A stretch of DNA of 27,008 bases from the IMG/VR virus record IMGVR_UViG_3300017917_000847, positions 1 through 27,008 of that record; one strand, 5' to 3'. Made by a program: the position numbers and the translations under genes. Shown here piece by piece: positions 22,205-27,008 of this stretch. The notes beneath the pieces are model-generated. The model had not been told where the DNA came from. It searched no databases and was given only the letters and a program-made list of their open reading frames with translations. Numbering within the stretch: the stretch's first letter is position 1; each line of letters begins with the position of its first letter. The stretch comes from a virus.

Positions 22205-23807
22205 AGAAACTGCTGGAAACGAATATTGGCATTGGCGGCTCAAAATCTTCAAAATCGTCATTGTCTAGACGACCTGTCATTACGTCAAATACCCTAGTAT
22301 CCCAGTCTGCTAGTACTGCTGACATACGTACAATCAGCAACATAGCCGAAACTAAGTCGTCAGCTTCGCCAACTTTTGCTTTAAATGTAACACCTGTGGC
22401 AATAAATGCTTTAAGTTCGCTGATAAAGGGCTTACTAGCAATTTTAAGTTTTCCAGCTTCAATTAAGTGTTTTAGTCTAGAACATGCAGATATTTTAGTA
22501 CTATGTGTAGTATTGAATCCTTTGCGATACTTACGTACATGTCCTTTACGCATTGGTTCAGCGATAAACAAACCAGGAATATGTTCTTCGCCCATGTTCT
22601 TAATAACAATCAAGGCAGCTTCGCCGATGTTATTGTTTTCTACACTCCAGTATATGTTTTGTCCGTTCATTTTAGGGCAACAATCTGCAATGTATTTGTT
22701 AATGTCTTTAAGGATCTTAATTTGTCCTTCTACGGGAGTTGTATTATGTTGCCACTCAGCAACTTGAGTCATGCTAGGTAATTCAACAACTTGAATAGCC
22801 GCATAGTTGCCTCCAGTACCTAAACTAGGATCTAAGGCAACTGCATATATCATATCATCTGTAGGCTTTTTATACCAACGTACTTGTCCCATTTTAAGGA
22901 CAGGTTCTTTGCCTTCCATGCCTGCAAGACAAATACTGTTAATTAGCGTTTCGTCATAGACTAAGAATTCGCAACCGTACTCTCGACGGAAACGTTCTTC
23001 ACCGATACGGCCCATTTCAACTTGGCGCCACTTTTCATCTCGATCAGGATGTTCATGCCATTCAGAGCGAAATCCAAAGAATCCGTTTACACCACGCCCA
23101 TCTTCTGTTTCATTACCAAACTCGTCAAACTTCTTTTGACTTTCTTTCCAGATAGTAGCAAATGTATCTTCGTCACTGTTAGGTGTTGATGTAATAATTG
23201 CTCGACCACCAGTAGCTAGTGTCGGTGAGATAGAAGTCCAAAACTCACTAGCAATGTTAGGTTGCACGAATGCAAACTCGTCACAGTATAGTAATGATAT
23301 AGACATACCACGACCTGTATTGCTAGTAGTTGTTTGACTTACAATACGACTTCCGTTGTCAAATTCAATACTTTGTTTGTTATAGTTAATAACACCGCAA
23401 CGTATATGATCGGGGCAATCTTCATATGCATAGCGAATACGTTGCATAATTTCTTGTGCGCCTGAATATTTGTGAGCGGCAACTAGAATAGTCTGGTCCG
23501 GGTGAAACATTGCATACCATAACAAATAACCAGCGGCACAAGTAGTCTTACCACTTTGACGTGGAAGCATATTAATGTTAAAGCGATGATCGTGGTAGCT
23601 GTGTAATAAGTTAACTTGATAAGTGTAAGGTTCAAATAACAGTTTACCTTTTACTGGGTGCTGGATATAGAAAAAGTTTCTGCAAAAGTATTCATAGCCG
23701 CCTGTAGGCTCCATGCAGAATGCAAGTTCCTGAATTTGATTTTCAGTAAACGTTTCTTGTCTATTGGCTTTCTTAATTAGAACGCCGTCTAATGATTTAC
23801 TTCCCAT
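22203..23807 (-). CDS. 17: Large terminase subunit, T4 gp17-like
   Basis: The packaging motor cuts concatemeric DNA and pumps it into the prohead. The protein has 534 aa (T4 610). The N-terminal ATPase has Walker A LPRQSGKTT (81-89) and Walker B LLYCDEF with Asp176/Glu177, followed by a TSTPN coupling-like motif near 207. The C-terminal nuclease of RNase H type has Asp326 in VALDPSLG, Glu390 in SVENNN and Asp483/484 in EADDLVSAM, a complete set like T4 Asp401, Glu458 and Asp542. There is no Shine-Dalgarno. A degenerate late-type box ends 5 bases before the ATG. It is transcribed after gp16 and two virion genes, separated by a UUCG terminator. Confidence 0.96.
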   Translation of the reverse strand: MGSKSLDGVLIKKANRQETFTENQIQELAFCMEPTGGYEYFCRNFFYIQHPVKGKLLFEPYTYQVNLLHSYHDHRFNINMLPRQSGKTTCAAGYLLWYAMFHPDQTILVAAHKYSGAQEIMQRIRYAYEDCPDHIRCGVINYNKQSIEFDNGSRIVSQTTTSNTGRGMSISLLYCDEFAFVQPNIASEFWTSISPTLATGGRAIITSTPNSDEDTFATIWKESQKKFDEFGNETEDGRGVNGFFGFRSEWHEHPDRDEKWRQVEMGRIGEERFRREYGCEFLVYDETLINSICLAGMEGKEPVLKMGQVRWYKKPTDDMIYAVALDPSLGTGGNYAAIQVVELPSMTQVAEWQHNTTPVEGQIKILKDINKYIADCCPKMNGQNIYWSVENNNIGEAALIVIKNMGEEHIPGLFIAEPMRKGHVRKYRKGFNTTHSTKISACSRLKHLIEAGKLKIASKPFISELKAFIATGVTFKAKVGEADDLVSAMLLIVRMSAVLADWDTRVFDVMTGRLDNDDFEDFEPPMPIFVSSSF

Positions 23808-23812
23808 GCTTT

Positions 23813-23820
23813 TATTTAAC
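23813..23820 (-). promoter_or_regulatory. Candidate late promoter for gene 17 (GTTAAATA)
   Basis: Leftward GTTAAATA matches TATAAATA at six of eight positions. Spacing to the ATG at 23807 is 5 bases, the same as at 22197-22204, so +1 would again be the A of ATG. It lies directly after a strong terminator, so some promoter is needed here. The weak match keeps this uncertain. Confidence 0.4.
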
Positions 23821-23821
23821 G

Positions 23822-23849
23822 AAAAAAATGGGCTCCGAAGAGCCCATTT
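23822..23849 (-). terminator. Strong rho-independent terminator with UUCG loop
   Basis: AAATGGGCTC (23826-23835) and GAGCCCATTT (23840-23849) form a perfect 10-bp stem. Read leftward the loop is TTCG closed by C-G, and the stem runs into seven T. It lies about 37 bases after the stop at 23886, ends the head-protein block and precedes gp17. Confidence 0.93.
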
Positions 23850-23885
23850 GGCATTGTCTTAATCACAATGCAACTGCCGACGAAA

Positions 23886-24833
23886 TTATGCCTTGTAGCT
23901 TGCTTTACGCTCTTTGTTGGCTTCCTTGTCAGCTTTCTGACTTTGGTGACCTTGATATGTATGAGCTTTAACTTTTGCGCCACTTGGTAAAGTTACATCA
24001 CGCTCACCAGTCTTTTTAGTAGGTGCGCGATTATCTGCTTCTTTCATTTTCTTGTCTTTGAATGCTTTCTTCATTGGCTCTTTCTCGTTGCCATCTCCGT
24101 CTGCATCAATATAATCTGGTTTAGCTTTTGCTTCTTTGATTTCTTTGTAACGTGCATCTAGCATCTTACGAATGCTTTCCATTGGGTTTCCGCCACCGTT
24201 AACTTTAGGAGCTTCTTTACCCTTGCTTGCAAGATCGTTACCAGTTGGTATAACTGTGTTGACATCGCCATACTTTTCATCTGGGGTGTTAGCATAGTCT
24301 TCGGCTTTCTTCTCGCCATCGTTTACGTCAGCTAGAGTATCCGCCATGTCTTTTACTTCGTCAGCTACTTTGTTCATTTCAGCTTTTGGTGCAGGAGCTT
24401 CTCCACCCTCTTCACCTTCTTTTTTGCCTTCTGGACCTTTTGCTTCTGGTTCATCTTTTGGCTTGACTGCCATTCCAGCTTTCTTGATTAAGTCATCAAG
24501 TGGATCAACACCAGGTTGTGGTTCAACTGGAGGAGCCATTGGGATTGTCATTGCTGGCTCAGCGTTAAGTGCCGGAGCAGAACTTACTGTAGGCATTGGT
24601 TCTGGGGGCATATTCATTCCGCCTACTGGACCAGCTGCCAAAGGACTATCTGCCTTGTGCATTAACTGAATTAATTCTTTAATGTTGTCAATACCTTGAG
24701 CATTTAGATTAACACTCATAGATACTGGTTGTGCAGTTGGAATACTTGGACTCATAGGAGCCTGGTCCATCATGCCGCATTCATTTACTTGTTTGCTTTC
24801 TGACACGATGGTCAGTAATTTTTTCATATCCAT
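23886..24833 (-). CDS. Low-complexity probable virion protein (315 aa)
   Basis: The protein is Pro/Ala/Lys/Glu/Met-rich and probably disordered. Residues 25-45 and 70-110 are Pro/Met-rich, 125-175 are highly charged, and the C-terminus is strongly basic. A DADGDG loop at 243-248 with a following Glu resembles an EF-hand or dockerin-type calcium loop. Such proteins occur next to terminase genes in marine T4-like phages and are annotated as structural. A scaffold or internal head role is my inference from composition and position. The ATG at 24833 has AGGA 7 bases upstream, and a second ATG two codons on is possible. It follows the 198-aa gene after 1 base and ends before a strong terminator. 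Confidence 0.7.
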   Translation of the reverse strand: MDMKKLLTIVSESKQVNECGMMDQAPMSPSIPTAQPVSMSVNLNAQGIDNIKELIQLMHKADSPLAAGPVGGMNMPPEPMPTVSSAPALNAEPAMTIPMAPPVEPQPGVDPLDDLIKKAGMAVKPKDEPEAKGPEGKKEGEEGGEAPAPKAEMNKVADEVKDMADTLADVNDGEKKAEDYANTPDEKYGDVNTVIPTGNDLASKGKEAPKVNGGGNPMESIRKMLDARYKEIKEAKAKPDYIDADGDGNEKEPMKKAFKDKKMKEADNRAPTKKTGERDVTLPSGAKVKAHTYQGHQSQKADKEANKERKASYKA

Positions 24834-24834
24834 T

Positions 24835-25431
24835 TTATTTTCCTTTTAGTCCAGCGGCTGTTGTTCCAACTGGTAGTTTGTTTTGATGACTGCCTACTGG
24901 GCTAATGCTAGCTGTAGCTTCGGGCATTGCTTCATAATCGCCTTTTGGTTGATCTTTACAAGCACGGTCCTTTGCGTCATTAGCAAGGTCTTTTAAAAAG
25001 CTACTAATACGCTTTTCACCTACTAAACTTTGACCATCTTCGGCTGCTTTCTCAGGCTCGCCTAATAATGGTTCTAGTTTTTCTCCTAGATGTCTTTGAT
25101 ATTCTTCGCTAGGTTCGTTAGCTGTGCGAACAACTACATTGCCTTCTGGGCAACCGCAAACTTGGCAAATATAACTTTCTAAAACTTGTGGTGTTGTTGG
25201 GTAGTTAACTTCTAAATCAAATACAGTAACGTGTGTATTTTTAAGTAAAGGAAAATCTAAAGGTACGTCTTGAATAGGAGTACGCTTTCCTGTGCTCATC
25301 TTAACAACGGCAAACTTTTCCATAGCTGATTGTAAATCAGAAGAAAATCCTTCTGATAGATCACCAGCGATTTTAATCTTAAATTCGTAAGTTTTCTTAC
25401 TTTCAGTTAGGTATTCTGCAAATGATTTCAT
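24835..25431 (-). CDS. Probable virion or assembly protein (198 aa)
   Basis: I recognise only the general type. The protein starts MKSFAEYLTESKKTYEFKI, a start resembling several marine T4-like structural proteins. A beta-rich domain follows (about 14-105) with the IPQ-like core TPIQDVPLDFPLLKN, then two Cys in CQVCGCP near 119-124. The C-terminal third is polar and probably disordered. There is no enzymatic motif. A late promoter at 25450-25457 and weak GGGAA before the ATG support late expression. It lies between gp16 and the low-complexity virion protein, with a 1-base gap to the latter, so the two are made together. Confidence 0.65.
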   Translation of the reverse strand: MKSFAEYLTESKKTYEFKIKIAGDLSEGFSSDLQSAMEKFAVVKMSTGKRTPIQDVPLDFPLLKNTHVTVFDLEVNYPTTPQVLESYICQVCGCPEGNVVVRTANEPSEEYQRHLGEKLEPLLGEPEKAAEDGQSLVGEKRISSFLKDLANDAKDRACKDQPKGDYEAMPEATASISPVGSHQNKLPVGTTAAGLKGK

Positions 25432-25449
25432 ATTAATTCCCGCATACTT

Positions 25450-25457
25450 TATTTATT
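25450..25457 (-). promoter_or_regulatory. T4-type late promoter (AATAAATA) at the end of gene 16
   Basis: Leftward AATAAATAAAG matches the late consensus at seven of eight positions and overlaps the stop of the small terminase gene (25453-25455). The predicted +1 near 25444 leaves a leader of about 13 bases before the ATG at 25431. AT-richness around the stop codon makes chance more likely here than for the CTAG-type promoters. Confidence 0.6.
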
Positions 25458-25947
25458 TCATATTACGTAATTTTTCAAGCAGGCTATTACGGTCTGTAAT
25501 AATGGTTCCTTCTCCTGCTATCATATTATCGTCCCCTGCGGGTTTAGCATCTTGATCGAGTTTAGCTTTTTTAATTTGCAATTCGATCATTTTTAATTTC
25601 TTGTCAATTTTAGCTGACTTAGCATCTATAGCATTTTTAAGCATCCCGCCGGCTACTTCAAAAATACGACTACTATAACGTGCTTCTACATTCATACCTA
25701 GATCCATTAGATCGTCATAGGCATCTGTAGCACGTTGAGCCAATGCATCAAATTCGCTGTCTGCTAAATCCCCTAAGCCTTCAACTTTAGGCAAACTAGC
25801 AGAGATTTTATCAAAATCTGCAATATCACGGAATAAGTTATCAGAAGGTGCGTTAGCTCTTGCTTCGCTGGTTTCTGCAACTCGTTCCTTCTTAGCAATT
25901 TCTTTGCTTTCTGGTAAATTTAATAATTCTTCGAGCTTCTTAGTCAT
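25453..25947 (-). CDS. 16: Small terminase subunit, T4 gp16-like
   Basis: This protein regulates the terminase motor and recognises DNA for packaging. From the ATG at 25947 it has 164 aa, equal to T4 gp16. Most support comes from its central helical stretch (DLMDLGMNVEARYSSRIFE, then LKNAIDAKSAKIDKKLKM), a pattern of T4-like small terminases, and from its place between gp4 and gp17. The N-terminal quarter is charged and low in structure. The C-terminus carries a GTIITDRNSLLEKL motif. An in-frame GTG at 25962 overlaps the gp4 stop as GTGA and is a realistic alternative start. Neither start has a clear Shine-Dalgarno. Confidence 0.78.
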   Translation of the reverse strand: MTKKLEELLNLPESKEIAKKERVAETSEARANAPSDNLFRDIADFDKISASLPKVEGLGDLADSEFDALAQRATDAYDDLMDLGMNVEARYSSRIFEVAGGMLKNAIDAKSAKIDKKLKMIELQIKKAKLDQDAKPAGDDNMIAGEGTIITDRNSLLEKLRNMK

Positions 25948-25958
25948 ACTATTACTTA

Positions 25959-26390
25959 TCACTTGCCCGTATGGAAAATATCATTTTCGGAGATAACTCT
26001 AAAGAACACGTTTTGTTGTTTACACCATGCTCTGGCTGCTTCCCACTTTGCCATATTTAATACTGCGTGGGCTTGGGCATGTTTACTACGTCCTGCTTCA
26101 CGTAGACTTGTTTGTTTTAAAGGTTTAACTTCAATTACTTCGGCGTGCATCTTGCCGTTCTTATCAACATAGTTAATAAAGAAGTCTGGTACATATACTG
26201 TTTGTTTACCAGTAAACGGGTTACGATAAGGTATTTTAATGCTTTCACTGGCCCAGTTAGTTACTGCTGGATTGTTATCGCAGAATGTCATAAAAGCATA
26301 TTCCCAGCTTGATCTATAACTAGGAGTTCCTATCCCAATATACTTTGCTGGGTTCTTTGGTTGGAACTTGCCGTGGGCAAACTTACTCAT
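25959..26390 (-). CDS. 4: Head-completion protein, T4 gp4-like, nuclease fold
   Basis: gp4 acts after DNA packaging to finish heads before tail joining. The 143-aa length fits (T4 gp4 150 aa). The N-terminal YRSSWEYAFM segment with Glu30, then VPDFFI with Asp69, then EVIEVKP with Glu87 and Lys89, together form a complete PD-(D/E)xK set like that of TnsA-type endonucleases. This suggests trimming of DNA ends. The start overlaps the upstream gene as ATGA. It is followed by gp16. The nuclease activity is inferred from the motif only. Confidence 0.82.
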   Translation of the reverse strand: MSKFAHGKFQPKNPAKYIGIGTPSYRSSWEYAFMTFCDNNPAVTNWASESIKIPYRNPFTGKQTVYVPDFFINYVDKNGKMHAEVIEVKPLKQTSLREAGRSKHAQAHAVLNMAKWEAARAWCKQQNVFFRVISENDIFHTGK

Positions 26391-26761
26391 ACTACTATAT
26401 TTCTTTTCTCTAATAGGTCCGAGTTGTCAGTGCGTCTATATCCTAAGGTGGATATTTTTTGTCTGTTGTAATTTAATACTTGTGCTACTACTGCTGACAA
26501 TTTAAGTTCTTCAAGATTGCTCAACGTGTCTAATAAAGTAAAAACATTTACATTATCTATTTTTGCTTGTTGTAAAAGGATAATAGCAGTTGAGTTGCTA
26601 GCCAGCTCATCAAATCCTCTTTTTGAGAAAAATCCAACTACTGCATCTATTTCTTGAGCTGGAAAGATAGCTGGCTCAGTGAAATACATATTAAAAAATT
26701 GTTTAACTGCATCTGCTGAGTCAGCTTGAATTAAATTAGCTGGAAGATTAGATTGTACCAT
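26387..26761 (-). CDS. Hypothetical protein of the head block (124 aa)
   Basis: I do not know its function. It is mostly helical, with an amphipathic core (VVGFFSKRGFDELA, then IILLQQAKIDNVNVF) and few charged clusters, and no metal or nucleotide motif. The ATG at 26761 overlaps the upstream partial gene by 14 bases, and the stop overlaps gp4 as ATGA. Tight coupling to gp4 and gp16 suggests a head, neck or packaging role and late expression. This is inference from context. Confidence 0.7.
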   Translation of the reverse strand: MVQSNLPANLIQADSADAVKQFFNMYFTEPAIFPAQEIDAVVGFFSKRGFDELASNSTAIILLQQAKIDNVNVFTLLDTLSNLEELKLSAVVAQVLNYNRQKISTLGYRRTDNSDLLEKRNIVV

Positions 26762-27008
26762 AAATTACCTGATTTTTAATTAATTGATATTGACTTTGTA
26801 CTGATGGATCGCCATTAATTACTGCTTGTAGAGCTTGCTGTTCATAAACTGCTTTTGCCGCAGTACTAAGTGCATTCCATCTAGTGTTTATCTCTGTTAA
26901 TGTTCCACCACCGGTAGCTTTGGCAAATGTAACAGTTCTAGCCAGCGATGCTAGCGCACCTGGTCTAGCATCAAAGAATGCTTTTACTTTATCAGGAGGA
27001 AGTGGTCC
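26748..27008 (-). CDS. C-terminal part of a gene cut by the window edge (86 aa seen)
   Basis: An open frame runs leftward from the window end to a TAA at 26748-26750. The visible 86 residues are hydrophilic and helical, beginning GPLPPDKVKAFFDARPG and ending KNQVIYGTI. There is a short Gly-rich turn (TGGGT), and no Cys and no catalytic motif. Codon use matches its neighbours, and the 14-base overlap with the next gene follows the style of this phage. It is probably a structural protein of the head or baseplate block. Its start lies beyond the window. Confidence 0.7.
   Translation of the reverse strand, partial: GPLPPDKVKAFFDARPGALASLARTVTFAKATGGGTLTEINTRWNALSTAAKAVYEQQALQAVINGDPSVQSQYQLIKNQVIYGTI

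Noticed and set aside
22261-22781. Two overlapping rightward frames (168 and 92 codons) opposite gp17
   Set aside because: gp17 is intact with all motifs on the other strand. These frames lack initiation signals and any recognisable domain.
1-27008. tRNA genes, integrase, homing endonuclease or transposase
   Set aside because: I found no cloverleaf-like sequence between genes and no protein with the motifs of those families.

Overview
The window looks like part of the genome of a large T4-like tailed phage (myovirus). The relatives I recognise by eye are marine T4-like phages such as cyanophages, SAR11 phages and environmental phage contigs. The evidence is a set of T4 hallmark genes: primase (gp61), replicative helicase (gp41), UvsW, UvsY, UvsX, gp32, large and small terminase (gp17, gp16) and head-completion protein gp4. 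There are also T4-type late promoters (ATAAATA), C(UUCG)G terminator hairpins, and genes packed with 4-14 base overlaps. I see no integrase, transposase, tRNA or CRISPR. The host cannot be named from this window.

Layout: almost everything is transcribed leftward (- strand), so the order below runs from high to low coordinates. (1) 27008-23886 is a head and packaging block: a partial gene, a 124-aa unknown, gp4, gp16 and two probable virion proteins, closed by a UUCG terminator. (2) gp17 (22203-23807) and a 491-aa protein with a duplicated Cys cluster (20716-22191) follow, ending in a terminator. (3) gp32, uvsX, an acidic 84-aa protein and uvsY (17778-20570) form the recombination and ssDNA block. 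(4) A consensus sigma70-type promoter (17717-17744) heads an unbroken ten-gene array down to 11057: a 415-aa unknown, uvsW, a 2OG-oxygenase-like gene, a 168-aa unknown, a second 2OG-oxygenase-like gene, three small or unknown genes including a zinc-finger protein, a 62-aa protein, and a miniature homologue of the DNA polymerase III alpha catalytic core. (5) A single rightward gene (10686-11060) meets that array head-on. (6) A structural gene with a late promoter (9600-10646) precedes primase and helicase (7153-9589). (7) A late tail-fibre block follows (409-7113): a fibre with an Mtd-like N-terminus, a 1587-aa subtilisin-like protease fused to a glycine-rich fibre, and a second fibre with the same N-terminus. 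(8) At the left edge sit a rightward 92-aa gene, its terminator and a GC-rich hairpin.

The observations most worth following are these. The first is the 192-aa DnaE-like protein, which keeps the equivalents of all three catalytic aspartates of family C polymerases in about one sixth of the usual length. The second is the protease-fibre fusion, which shares a beta-module with a neighbouring virion gene. The third is a group of three genes without a Shine-Dalgarno sequence whose promoters place the predicted +1 on the A of the ATG, implying leaderless mRNAs. The fourth is the long operon headed by one of those promoters. Gene functions not tied to visible motifs are marked as unknown. No database search was possible.
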